Shown here: positions 46,360 through 58,109 of the stretch, piece after piece | How positions within the stretch are numbered: the stretch's first letter is position 1 | Layout of the letters: each line of letters starts with the position of its first letter | Source of the DNA: Anastrepha obliqua | Taxonomy: Eukaryota > Arthropoda > Insecta > Diptera > Tephritidae | Reading direction: 5' to 3' | NCBI RefSeq assembly: GCF_027943255.1 | Contig: NC_072895.1 | Span: forward strand, 32,710,001 to 32,774,000 | DNA length: 64,000 bases | The notes under the pieces: model-generated | What the model saw: the letters and a program-made list of their open reading frames with translations, nothing else | Told to the model about the DNA's origin: nothing | The model's database searches: none | Program-made: the position numbers and the translations under genes

Positions 46360-48400
46360 AAAAACTTTTTCTAGAAGAATTTTTTTTTAGTAAAAATTAA
46401 AAAAAAATGTATATTATACAAAATTGGGTTCAAAATATTAAAAAAAAAACATTTATTCAAAATATTTAGAAAAAAAAAAATAAAAAACAATTTTTTGTTT
46501 ACTCAATATATATAGAAAAAATTAAACGAAAAATTTTTTTTATTCAAAACTTTTGCAAAAAATTAATAAATCACAATTTTTAGAAAACAATGAATAAAAT
46601 AAGCTTAAAAAAATGTTTTCTATTCAAAAGTTTTAGATAAACTTACGACACCACCAAAAAAAATTGTTTATTTCAAATTTGAAAAAATATATAGAACATT
46701 GCACTCAAAATATTAAAAAAAAAAAATTTTTAAACTCAAAAAAATGCTTACTCACAATTTGTAAAAAAATGAAAAACAAATATACAAAAAAATGTTTTTT
46801 ATTCAAAATAGAAAACAAAAATTAAAAAACAAAAAATAAAAAACAATTTTTCTTTATTCAAAATTTAAAAAAAAAATTAAACGAAAAATTTGTTGCATTC
46901 AAACCTTTAACAAAACATTAATCAATCAAAATTTTTAGAAAAAATGAATGAAATAAGGTTAAAAAAATGTTTTAGAAAAACTTAAGACACAATAAAAAAA
47001 AATGTTTACTCCAAATTTTTAGAAAAAATTAAAAAAAAATGTATAAAAAATGGATTCAAAGTATTAAAAAAGACATTTATCCAAAATTTTTCGAAAAAAT
47101 TAAATATACAAGAAAAAAAAAATTTTTATTCAAAATATTTAGAAAAAAAAATTGTTTTGTTTATTCAAAATTTTTAGAAAAAATTAAACTAAAAATTTGT
47201 TTTACTCAAAAATTATACAAAAAATTAATAAATCAAAATTTTTAGAAAAAGTTTTCTATTCAAATTTTTTAGAAAAATTAAGACACAATAAAAAGAAATT
47301 GTTTATTCCAAATTAAAAAAAAATTGTATGTACAAAAATGCATTCAAAATGTTAAAAAAAAATTATTAAAAATTTTTAGAAAAAATTAAAAACGAGCATT
47401 TATTCAAAATTTGTAAAAAAATTTAAAAAAAATATATTCGAAAAAAGTTTTTTTATTCAAAATAGAAAACAAAAATAAAAAAAAAATTCATAACAATTTT
47501 TTTATTTAAAATTTTAAGAAAAAAAAAATATATATATACAGTAGGTTCTGTTTTTATGCGGCTTTTTTTTATGCGGTTTTGAAATAGTGCGGTTTTTTTT
47601 TTAAATTACAAAATGCATGTCGACCTATCGGGAATTGTACATATAAACAAGATTCTAAGCCAGCTAAGCAAAAACTCATCACAGATTACATCAGAAATGC
47701 TAACCCTACAAGTATGGAACCGCCTGCATAACTATCTAGATCAGACGTTTACATTTCCTCAAGTGACGAAAGTGATTTTACGCCAAATCCTAAACGAACG
47801 CGCAACATGTGGGTATTATCTGATTTTATTTATGACTTAAATTTATTTTTCGATTCTGACGTTTCTTAAATAAAGATATAATTTTCAAAAATACAATATT
47901 TTGTTTGTGCGATTTTATTTAATTATTTCAGATACATGCGGTCTATGGAACGTATCTATAGTTATAATATGGGACTAGGGTCCTTTTTTTTGCGATTTTA
48001 TTACATTATTTCAGATTTATGCGGTTTTAGCACTTTTGAAACGTATCTATAGTTTTACTATAGAACTAGTAGCTTTTTTTATGCTGTTTTTTTTTATGCT
48101 GTTTCTTGCGGAACGTATCTACCGCATAAAAACAGAACCTACTGTATATACAAAAATGTATTAAAAGAAAGATTTTATTATTTTATTAATTAGAAAAAAT
48201 TAAAAAAAAAGGTTTATTCAAAATTTTTAGAAAAATTAAAAAAATATATATAAGATATTTTTTTTATTCAATTTTTTTTATTCAAAATTTTTAGAAAAAA
48301 TTAAACGAAAAATTAGTTCTATTCAAAACTTTTACAACATATTAAAAAATCAAAACTTTTTGAAAAAAATTGTTTGTAATTTTTCGAAATCACTCCCCGA
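46360..48400. repeat. AT-rich minisatellite, interrupted by a pogo-like MITE
   Basis: Irregular repeats of TTTATTCAAAATTTTTAGAA, AAAATTAAACGAAAAATT and AAATAAGCTTAAAAAAATG recur throughout 46360-47530 and again at 48150-48380. The order of sub-blocks repeats at roughly 350-bp intervals (for example ATTAATAAATCAAAATTTTT near 46562, 46916 and 47223), suggesting a higher-order unit. Non-coding. Confidence 0.6.
47537..48146 (+). mobile_element. pogo-like MITE with perfect 23-bp TIRs
   Basis: The element is 47539-48144 (606 bp) with TA on both sides. Both ends read inward CAGTAGGTTCTGTTTTTATG followed by CGG, identical over 23 bases. CAG-starting TIRs and TA targets fit pogo/Tigger-type elements. 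The plus frame at 47613-47840 (75 codons, SQITSEMLTLQVWNRLHNYL) may be the end of a lost transposase. ACGTATCTATAG recurs at about 47950 and 48046 near the right end. Confidence 0.75.
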
Positions 48401-48690
48401 AGATTTTAAGCTTTTATTTTTGTCAAAAGTAACTGAGGCTATGTTTAGTAACCTTTGAACATTTTATAGCTGGGTACCATTAATTTTTCGAGTTATATTC
48501 AAATACGTACAGCGCACCAGTGGAAATCAATGCAAAATACAGCCCTAGTGAAGCGCTGGCATACAGGGGTACTTGCCTATCGCGGCTGCTATTAGTGACG
48601 AAAATAAGAAAACACAACTAAGGGACGTGGTTTTCAAAAATGACAAACATTATTTTTTTTAAATCTGGAATAAAACAAAATGTTCTAAAA
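48401..48690. other. Spacer between two minisatellites
   Basis: A more complex block (48400-48610, with GCGCACCAGTGGAAATCAATG) sits between AT-rich arrays. Nothing coding is recognised. Confidence 0.4.
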
Positions 48691-48699
48691 GTTTTGAAT

Positions 48700-49560
48700 A
48701 AAAAAAAATTTCCTAAAAAATTAAAAAAAAAATTTAAATCTTAAAAAGAACTGCACATATTTTACTTAAAAAATAAACTATACCAAATTTTCAATATTGA
48801 ATAATTTCTTTTTTTTTAATTCCGAATAAAAAGGTATCATTTTTTGAAAGTAATTTTAATCCGAAAAATTAAAAAAAAAATTATGAAAATCTTTAACAGA
48901 ACCGCAAATATTTTACTTTAAAAAATACTATACCAAATTTTCAACATTGAATAATTTTTTTTTTTTGGTGTGATGTGAATAATTTTTTTTATATAAAAAA
49001 TTATTTTTTTTTCGAAATTACAAAAATTAAGCAAATTAAAAATTAAAAAAAAACTATAAAAATTCTAAAAAGATCCGCAGATATTTTACTTAAAAAACGC
49101 TATACCAAATTTTAAACATTGAGTATTTTCTTTTTTTAATTTTGAAATAAAAAATACAATTTTTTTGAAAGTACATTTTATACTGACATATAAAAAAAGT
49201 ATGAATATGTTAAAGAGAACCGGAAATATTTTACTCTAAAAAACTTTACAAAAAATTTTCAACACTGACTAATTAATTTTAATTTTAATAAAAACTATAT
49301 TTTTTTTTAAATGCACTTTATCCTAAAAACTTGAAAAATTTATAATCAAACTGTTCAAAAACGAACCGCAAATATTACATTTTACTTCAAAAACCGCTAT
49401 ATCAAATTTTCGGAAATGAATATTTTTTTTTAATTTTGAATAAAAGAAAGTACATTTGATACTAAAAACTTAACAAAAAAAATTACAAAAATCTTAAAAA
49501 GAACCGTAGATATTTTGCTTTAAAAAACGCTATATCAAATTTTCGACATTGAGTAAATCT
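48700..49560. repeat. AT-rich tandem repeat, about 140-175-bp units, six copies
   Basis: The core ACCGCAAATATTTTACTT, then CTATACCAAATTTTCAACAT and TGAATA recur near 48745, 48893, 49067, 49213, 49358 and 49497. Between cores are A- and T-runs of variable length. It is distinct from the 46360-48400 array. No coding potential. Confidence 0.7.
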
Positions 49561-52480
49561 CAAAATTATTCAATTTTTTTTTTCAAATTGTTTCATTTTA
49601 CTTTTTATCACCCTGGTCGTCACCGCCCTTCTTCCCTCGTCACTCCTTTTCGTTTTTTGTTATGTTTTTCCACTAAATGACATTCCAATGGACAAATTTG
49701 ATTCTTGTTCCAAGTGGGCCCTCGTTTAGACAGTCATTTATCCTGCTTCTATTTATATGTTTATTCATTTATTTTATTTTTTAATCTACTTTCCACCACG
49801 CCTATAATGAATTAATTTTCTCGACGTCAATGTCCAAAATCGTGAATCACTTTACATGGAATCGCTCACCTGTGTAATTAATGTTTCAATCACTAAAAAA
49901 TTGTAAGTCTCATTTTTATTTAATCTTGACTGCAATCTGTAATCTCGATTACAATAAAAGCTGAAAGCCTTTCTTAATGAAACGCTGGTAAATACTTTAT
50001 ATTCTATTATTTCTAAACTCATTATTGCATTCATCGAATATTTTGCAAAAAAATAAAAATATCTGCCACGGCTCCTGGGTAAACAGCGACGTCTTCGCAG
50101 AAATGGGGCTCAAGTGTATGCGAATTGTGAGTTAAAGGAGTTCAATTTTACTTTACTGCTTAATTTTATGAACATTTTTCAAGCAAACGCGTCGTTACAG
50201 ATTCACGCTCATACATTTTGATGTGATTACTTTTTAAGCAGCAACTTCTGTCAAACTTATTATTCGCTGGGATTAACGCCTTTAATACATCTGCAACTGT
50301 AAGCCAAACATAACTGCCACTTTTGACTTATTTTGAAATTACTGCAAGATGTCTATGTTGCTTACATGGATTTTCTTGTGACTACGAACTCAAATAAAGA
50401 GATTTTTAAATAAGAGTTTTTAGTCGTCGTTTTAAACGTTTTAATAACCTTTTGAATGAATTGGCAATTGAGATAAATTTTATATTAATATCATACAATA
50501 TTTATAAGTAGTTTAGAGTTTGAAAAAAATGCTGCTCCTCATCTTAGATGGTAATCCATCCCACGAATACCTATTTTACCTATATAGATGACCCTGGAGT
50601 CTTCACACAAGAATTAATATATGCATTTTTACTTCCTTATTTATACAAGACTTGAGAGTTAGCCAAAAGTTAATGATTTCAATCAAAAAAAAGGATACAA
50701 ATCTTCAAAAATATTAAATAAATGACGTGTACACTTCTGTTAGATGATTGGCCGAGCTCCTCCTCTTACTTGTGGTATGAGTCTTGATGTTCTTCAACAA
50801 ATGGAAGGATCTACAGTTTTAAGCCGACTCCGAATTTATACGCATTTAATATAGGGTTAAAATAGGGTTACCAGGTTGAATTAAATACACTAGTAAAGTG
50901 CTAAATCAACTGTTTAAGACATTTTTATACATTTTTTCTAAGTTTTTTCGGATAAAATAAGTTTTAAAAACTTCTTTCCAAAAATATACCAATCTCAAAA
51001 TTATTAACACTTTTCAATTTACTTTTTGTTGTACCCACAAATAAGACAAAGAAGACATGTCCAAATATTTTTAAGCTACAACATTAAATTTTCTCACTGA
51101 ATATACTAAGTAGCTAAATTTTTGCCTCCCTGTTTGTACACAGGTTATTTATACATAATCATATACACTCACTTACACACACACATATACATAAGCATAT
51201 CTACGTGCACTCATTTGTTACATGCTTACCTTTGCTCAATTTCGTCAGCTTCATTTTTAACGTCGGCGGCGATGCCTTTCATCGCAATCCGCGTGCGAGT
51301 CTTTGACGGCAGCGCAATGAAATGTGCAAAGTTTTTTGACAAGCTCTTTTGGGAAATTAAACATTTTCCATTTGAAATGTGTGAAAAACTTTGAAAGTAA
51401 ACATTGATGATGGTGCAGTGGACGCTCAACTAGCAGTGACACCTTAAGTTACATTGTCGCCAGCGCTGGGGTTATCAAGGCAATCAGGCATTTTACGAGT
51501 GTGTATGTACGCTCATTGTGCACCTATATGGTATGCATGTATGTGTGTGTGAGCATGAGGGCATGTTTGTGTGACATCTGCTGCCTTAAATACACATAAG
51601 TGGAATTAAGTATGCTGCCGAAACGTTTCTTATAATCGGCGAGTACGAAGGCAAATGCAAATTGGCGCAATTCAAAATTACGCGCCCATTCCGCCCATAA
51701 TGTTGAGTACTTCATAAAAATGCCAACGCCAATACATAATTGATAGAGTCACCTATTTTCGAACACGGGTGGGTGAGTAACATAGCGGCAATTACTGATT
51801 TCGTTAGAATGCACGGCTTGTTTGACTTCATGCTGCACACTTTAGGGACGCCCCCTTAGAATTGAATTTTATGATTGTATGGCATGAAGTAGTTGAAAGG
51901 CACTATGCACCCTCCGGTCGGCGCCATAGCAACTTATTATTATTACTATTAAAGCGTAGTTTTTAAGTAAAGAGGGTTTGAAATTGTCTTTTTTCTCACT
52001 TTGAAACGAAAAATTAGTGTAATTGAATTATTTTATATTACAGTTTTATCAAATGTTGTTTTTGTTTGGCAATTAACTACTATAATGCGCTGGCCTTATT
52101 TATGTATGCAAAGTGCAGTGAGAAACTCATATGAAATGGTTGCCAAATTGAAGGATTCCAACCAAATTAAAATAAAAAAATAGCAAACTGACCTGTATTG
52201 GCACACTAAGTCAAGTTTTAAAAGCATTGGCCGCCCATCAATAACTAAGTTACAGCCTTCGTAGCCGAAAAATATGTTGGCTTTAAATCGTCGACCCGAA
52301 ATAATCGCGCCATTTATCAAATTGCTACTTATTTTTTATGTAAAAACATTAACTCGCTATAATTGTTATAAAAAGTTTTTAGCTTAGCTGTTTTGATTTG
52401 ATTTGTATTTGTTTTTACTTTTTTAAATGCATTAACTTTACCTACCAATGGTACTAAAGAATTTTCCAATAACAGTTGTT
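49561..52480. other. Long stretch without recognisable genes
   Basis: Apart from a SINE fragment at 50724-50836, this is unremarkable DNA. CACACACATATACATAAGC microsatellite lies near 51175 and GTATGTGTGTGTGAGC near 51540. Open frames of up to 90 codons overlap on both strands and carry no motifs. Confidence 0.45.
50724..50836 (-). mobile_element. tRNA-derived SINE, fragment F (3' body)
   Basis: The reverse complement of the SINE 3' half is visible as TTGGCCGAGCTCCTCCTC, TGTGGTATGAGTCTTGATG and CAAATGGAAGGATCTACAG, ending in AAGCCGACTCCGAATTT. The head and tail are missing. Confidence 0.65.
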
Positions 52481-52569
52481 ATTTATAATAGCCCGCTTTT
52501 CGGTAGATGTCACTTTTGAAACTGTCATTTTTTGATCTTTAACAAGTAGAAACTACACCATTAATAAAA

Positions 52570-53378
52570 ATGGAACGATACCCGCTTAAACAACGCATGG
52601 AAATTATTAAAATTCACTATAAAAATCGTGAAAATTTGTCAGCAACGGTGCGTAAAACTCGAACACTTTTGAGTCATCGTGAAGCACCTTGTCGGACGGC
52701 AATACAGAAATTGGTGAAAAAATTCGAGCTGTTAGGACAAGTTAGTGATGGGGAGAATAAAACTCGTGCACGTCGCTCAAGAACAGACGAAAATATTGCT
52801 GTTGTAGCTGAAACTGTTGAAGAAAACCCAGGTTTGTCCATTCTTCGTCGTTCATTGGTATTAGACATTCCACAAACGTCATCACACCGTATTTTGCATA
52901 AAGATTTGGGTCTTAAGGCTTATAAAGTCCAGTTAATATAAAAACTCAAGCCGGCCGATCATCAACAACGTCGTTTCTTTGCTGATTGCGTCGTTGAAAT
53001 ACATGAAAATGATCCGGAATTCCATCGAAAAATCATCTTGAGTGATGAGGCCCATTTCCACCTCGGTGGCTTCGTCAACAAGCAAAATTATCGGTCCTGG
53101 GGCTCTGAAAATCCAAAAGTTATTGTTGAAAAGCTTCTCTATCCTCAACGAGTGACTGTTTGGTGCGGTTTATGGTCCGGCGGAGTCATTGGACCTTACT
53201 TTTTCGAAAATGAAGCTAAAGCAACAGTTACGGTGAATGGCCTGCGCTATCGAGAGCTGATTAACGATTTTTTATGGCCGGAATTGAATGGTATTGATCT
53301 GGTCAACGTTTATTTTCAACAAGACGGCGCTACGTGCCACACAAGCAACGAAACCATTGATCTCTTACGGGAATAATA
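52570..53378 (+). pseudogene. QQDG-family transposase, copy 4 (3'-truncated)
   Basis: A single frame from MERYPLKQRMEIIKIHYKNR to DLLRE is interrupted only by TAA at 52939-52941. The helix-turn-helix region has RSRTDENIAVVAETVEENPG and HRILHKDLGLKAYKVQL. The catalytic part has LSDEAHFHLGGFVNKQNYRS (first Asp), VTVWCGLWSGGVIGPYFFEN, VNGLRYRELI and YFQQDGATCHTSNETIDLL (second Asp intact). The third-Asp block is missing; unrelated sequence and a TTAA-type element follow. It is the least damaged transposase of this family here. Confidence 0.8.
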
Positions 53379-53411
53379 TCTCATATTGGAAAATCCTTTT
53401 AGAATTTCGAA

Positions 53412-53715
53412 TTAAGGGGACCCGGTGGTATAGAAATTTCCAAAAAATCGAGTTTTTGTTATTTCGATACTTCGAGAGTATAATATCTTAAAAATATACT
53501 TCAAATTTTCAAGCGGAAATTCCCAATATTATCCTTATACAGCCCATTAACTATGTAGAAAGCGATTCGCGTGCTCCTGCACCTCAAACTTTGAACTCAT
53601 TTATCTCGAAACGACTGTATTCGGCATGGTCTTGTCAAAAAAAAAAGAAAACTTTTCAACCGAATCGTCTGAAATTTTAATATGTTGTTCAAGATCGACA
53701 GCTGTTAAAATTTCG
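53412..53715 (+). mobile_element. TTAA-type element, family 2, left-end fragment
   Basis: TTAA at 53412-53415 is followed by GGGGACCCGGTGGTATAGAA, the same terminus as the full copy at 59840-61297. The interior (ACTCATTTATCTCGAAACGA and AACCGAATCGTCTGAAATTT) matches the inverse of 61020-61180 in that copy. The right end is missing where the irritans mariner begins. Confidence 0.65.
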
Positions 53716-53734
53716 ATTCATTAGCGTAAGAGTG

Positions 53735-54757
53735 GCGCTACTTTTACTATTTTCAAAATCATGGATCCAAAAGAATTTCATTTTGCGTGTTTTAACTTTA
53801 CACTGCTTCTTGATAGGGAAAAATACCGTTCAAGCGAAGCAATGGCTTGAAAAGTGTTATGGAGACTCCGCTCTAACAGCAACAACAATAAAACGATGGT
53901 TTGCTGACTTCAAACTGACTGATGTAGCTATAGCGACACCGATGATGCAAAACGCAATGAACGTCCAAATGAGGCGGTAACACCAGAAATCGTTTTGAAT
54001 GATCGAAAAGTGAAGTTGTGTGAGTTAGCTGACATTGTAGAGATATCAAAAGAAAGTTTTGGCTTTATATTGCACGAGCATTTGATTATGAGAAAGCTCT
54101 GTTCAAAGTGGGTGCCGCGTTTGCTCACTGTTGAACAAACACAAGAACGTGTTGATGATTCTTAGCAGTGTTTGGCCATGTTTAAACGTAATGAACTGGG
54201 ATTTTTGTATCGATATGTGACAATGAATCCATTACATCACACCGGAATCAAATCGATCGTCATCATTCGGCTTGAAAAGTTATGACTCCGGTATTTTGGG
54301 CTGTGCGTTGTGTAATACTCATCGACTATCTTAAGAAGGGAAATATCATTAACAGTGAATATTATGTAGCGTTATGGCAGCTTTTGAAGGCCGAAATTGC
54401 AAAGAAACATCGCACAAACGCAACGTGTCACAAGTCAATCGAAACAATGGCAAAACTACATGAATTGAACTTCGAATTGCGTCACATCCACCGTATTCCT
54501 AGCGACTACTGGCTGTTCGCAGGCCAAAAAAAAGGCTCGCTTGTAAGAAATTGCGCTCGATTGAAGAGGTTCTCGCTGCAACTAAGGCCTATTTTGAGGC
54601 AAAAGATAAATCGTTCTACAAAAGTGATATTGAAATATTAGGGCGGCGCTAGAATAATTGCGTTATTCTTGATGAAAACTACGTTGATGAATAAAGGCAA
54701 TTTGGAACAAAAAAAAACGTATTTTCTTTGTTAAGCTCGGGACTTTTCAGCCCATGT
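53735..54757 (+). pseudogene. Mariner transposase pseudogene, irritans (Himar-like) type
   Basis: In shifting frames the plus strand gives MDPKEFHFACFNFTLLLDRE, VTPEIVLNDRKVKLCELADI, MRKLCSKWVPRLLTVEQTQE, RYVTMNP (the usual DETW with its Asp is lost), YFGLC, IDYLKKGNIINSEYYVALW, NATCHKS and EAYFEAKDKSFYKSDIEILG-like residues. The right TIR, read inward TAATACATGGGCTGAAAAGT then CCCGAGCTT, resembles irritans-group ends and lies at 54727-54757. The left end is lost. Many stops. Confidence 0.7.
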
Positions 54758-54811
54758 ATTACGTAAGCAGCACAAATAACTGGGCAACAATATTTTATCA
54801 GAGAACGAAAT

Positions 54812-56078
54812 ACAGGGCCCGGCACTCGAAGAGTAACCAATTAAAAAGGCCATAAATTTAGTTTGGAAAATTATTTTTATTCAATTCAAAGTAAAAAATG
54901 TGTGAAAATAATACAAAACTAAGAATCAATTTACTTTTGCTCGATATGCCCACCTTTTGCCTTGACTATGGCCTTGAGACAGTCCAGAAACGAATCGCAA
55001 GCTGCCCGAATGTGACTTGCGGGTCGTTCGGCCCACTTTTTTCAGCGCTTCGAAACTTAGTTCGGACCTTGCTCTCCAAAATGGCGTAAAGAGAATAATA
55101 CATTGGATTCGCATCTGGTGAACTTGAAAGCCATTGTGTGGACGTTATGAAGTTTGGAATTTCATTTTTTAGCCATTCTTGGTTCACTCGAGCTTTATGA
55201 GACGGTGCTGATTCCTGTTAAAACGTCCATGGTCTGCCACGAAAATGTTTGTCTGCCCACGGCCTCAAAGCAATCTCCAGAATACTTTCCCGCTAATATT
55301 TCGCATTTACCTTGACGCCAGGCTCGATGAAAACGATTACAGCGACACAAATCATTGCCTGTGGCGGGTGTTGCCTCCTGGTGGCAAAGCGATGACTCAA
55401 ATTCTCGTATGAACGGTCTTATTTGATCGATCCTATCGTTTTGGGAGTTTACGAATTACTCAATTTGAAAAAAATTCTCGTCAGAAAACACAATGTTTAG
55501 AAATTGGCCGCTTCTTGAAAACCAAAGCAACTCCTTCTCTCTCTGTTGCTGCTTTGGTGTGAGATCATGCGCCTTTTGTGTTTTGGATCTTGTAAGGCTT
55601 TACTTTGAGATCATTTTTAAGTATGCGCCGAATGCTACGGCCAGATATTTTCAGTTCTTTCGCCATTTGTTTGGCACTTCGTTGGGGATTTCGCTCAAGT
55701 CGCTTCTTCACTTCTTGAAGCAATTCACGTGATGTTGCAGTCTTATGACGACCACCTCCATGACGTTTCGCGATGCTCTACCAGTATCATTGTAACGACT
55801 AATGGTGCGATAAACAAAAACTGTATTTATTTTCAGGTTCTCGAGCTCACGAACAATCGCTGGTTGTGATTTTCCAGCCAAATATAATGCAATCACACTT
55901 TTACGTTTGAAATCCATTACTGATTTTCTTATTTCGCGTTTACTCTCGGCAAAATGCTTCCGCGCGCTTGTAAACAATACTCTGGACTGTCATTTAGCCA
56001 ACTAACAGACAGCTGATACTGGTGCACCAGCTGCGCGAGCGATCTGAAGTTGTTTACACTTCGAGTGGCGGACCCTGT
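54812..56078 (-). mobile_element. maT-type (DD37D-like) element, copy 2
   Basis: The ends ACAGGGCCCGGCACTCGAAG and, from the right, ACAGGGTCCGCCACTCGAAG are flanked by TA. From 55917 leftward the transposase starts MDFKRKSVIALYLAGKSQPA with VYRTISRYNDTGRA. A broken middle retains VFSDEN (first Asp kept). The second block reads QESAPSHKAR with Asp changed to Glu, and the third is STQWLSSSPDANPMYYSLYA, where the catalytic Asp (PLDY in relatives) is Tyr. Copy 1 at 33634 has different lesions. Confidence 0.8.
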
Positions 56079-57285
56079 AAAACTCAGTCAAATAAGACGA
56101 GTACTAAGAATTAATTTCAGTTATTTATTATTATTATTATTTATTTATTAAAACATAATTTAAATTACAAATTAATCTAATGAAATCACACTAGCTACCA
56201 AGGCTACCACCTACTAAAAACAGGCGCCAAGCTCAGTTTGTATTTGTTTAAAAACCACTTGGAAACTTCCGGCTAGGTTTAACACACTGACACACATAAC
56301 ATAACACATAGTTTGAATTAAAATATTTACACCCCCAAAATGCCCAATTTAAAGTCGGTGTTTTGAATTTCCCACAAGGATATTTGCGAATAAGTGCCAA
56401 GCGGAAGTAGCAGAAGTGTGAAATCTGCATGCACGCGTTCTGCCTTATACAAACTCGTGCGAGTACATACTCGTGTATGTATGGGTGTGCATGCGTGCCT
56501 CTCCGAATTTATTGCATAGTTTGTATAGTTTGCACATAAAATTCGTGGACATCCGCTTACATATGAAAATGCCAGGTACCAAGAGTGCAAAAAATCATGC
56601 CTCGCCGAGTGCACAGAAAGAGTTAAATTTGTTAGGCCACACTACAAACAGCCACACGGTTGTGTATGTGCGTATGTAAGCCCATATACAAGTCTGAGTC
56701 GTTGAGGATGTCGTTGACTTTACTCACTTCTCAGGCATTAATATGGTCTGGCACGTGCTTTTCGAATTAGTATACCCAGCACAATTAATAAGGCGAATAT
56801 TGAAATTGGGAAGTAACAGGTTATTGGCAATAATTTACATAAATTTTATTCAGTGTCAGCTCTGGTTTTTTTTTTTTTGTTTTCTGGTACGTGTATTCTT
56901 TCTTGAAATTTAAGTTTTATAACTAAAGAGGAGGTAAAAGTTGCGCTGATCAGAAATGCGGACGCGGCATATTTTTGAAATAAGTAGCACAGAATGAATT
57001 CAAACAGTTCTGCTGATCGCTTTAATATTTTTCACTGTTGATTGGGATATATACCTAAAACGAGTCCAATTTCCCTCGTAAGCTGCTTGAACAATTTTGC
57101 TGGCAGTTGCAAAATCAACTACAACGCGGCGGTCAATAATAATATTTCAGCGGAGTGTCCAGTAAATGAAGATCTAAGATATAAAAAAATATGTCTTTCT
57201 GGTGTTTCAGTGGATGAAAGTTTTCAAGAAGCTGACCAGTGATACAGATGGAACAAATATTTACGGAAAGACATTATTTTAGCAG
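56079..57285. other. No gene seen
   Basis: A (TTATTA)n tract lies at about 56116-56150. A 66-codon plus frame at 57042-57242 has no motif I recognise. Otherwise nothing. Confidence 0.45.
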
Positions 57286-57289
57286 TTCA

Positions 57290-57472
57290 TCAAGCCCTGC
57301 CAGTACAATGTAGTCACCGATCATCGTCTATCTCATCTAACGGTGGGTCGATACATATGTTGGTTCGACGGGTTGAGTCCAAAGGGAGAGGGGTATAACG
57401 TGCGTGTGTTTAAGAGGCATGTGAATAGGTGGTTATTGTCTTACGGGATATCTTCCCATACAGGCCATATGT
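57290..57472 (-). mobile_element. Non-LTR 3'-end fragment related to the 29581-29769 insert
   Basis: CTCATCTAACGGTGGGTCG, GGGTTGAGTCCAAAGGGAGA and GGCATGTGAATAGGTGGTTA align in order with CTCATCTAAAGGTAGGCTC, GGGTCGGGTCCAGAGGGAGA and GGCATGTGAAAAGGTGGTTA at 29646-29755. It is more diverged and extends further (to TTCCCATACAGGCC). This confirms that the 29581 insert is part of a dispersed family. Confidence 0.6.
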
Positions 57473-57479
57473 TGAGTAG

Positions 57480-58105
57480 GTTAAGTTAGTTAGTGCCAAC
57501 TGATCTGTAGAAAGATCTCACTTAGACCTGGAAGGTCCATTGTCTTACCAGTGCTATGTATTTGGAGTCGAGGATATTAATTTATGCAATTCTCAATGCA
57601 CGTCTTTGCGAGTTTTAACAGACCGTTAAACCATTTGTCAGCAATATTCTTTAAGAATGAAAAAATTATGATTCTTGGCACATTTTTCGAGCAAGACAAT
57701 GGCAAAGTAAGTGCTCCAAAGTACTCCTAGCACTCGCTTCATTGTATGAGCTACACGCATCCCTCTGGACTAATTCCATTTTGACTGCGTGATGTGGGGT
57801 GAGAAAGCGTGCCATCAGTACTCCAAAGAATATTTTGTAGTCTTTTCTAGAAAGTAATAAAATAAAGCTTGCAGGCTCTGTATTTCAAGCCCTCATTAAA
57901 ATTTTGCCAGTTTTATACGTGTTTGAGTGTTCCCACACCGACTGTATTTCCTGAGCTCGTTCCTCATTTGGTTCTGCTTTTAGAAAGGTTAGTGATGGTT
58001 CGATATGTGTGATGTGCTCAATTTCGGCAAACGAATACCTGCTTTAGCGATCTCATCAGCTCTCTCATTTCCTTCTATTCCTTTGTGTACTGGTATCCAG
58101 TAAAT
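57480..58105 (-). pseudogene. RNase H-type retroelement C-terminus (minus strand)
   Basis: From right to left come YWIPVHKGIEGNERADEIAK (last RNase H block), a degraded linker, then GVLMARFLTPHHAVKMELVQ and RDACSSYNEASARSTLEHLL. The 3' region near 57480 contains GTTAAGTTAGTTAGTG and TAGACCTGGAAGGTCCATTG, like the 3' ends of related elements at 38420 and 63020. It meets a plus-strand relative head to head at about 58110. Confidence 0.65.
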
Positions 58106-58109
58106 AATG

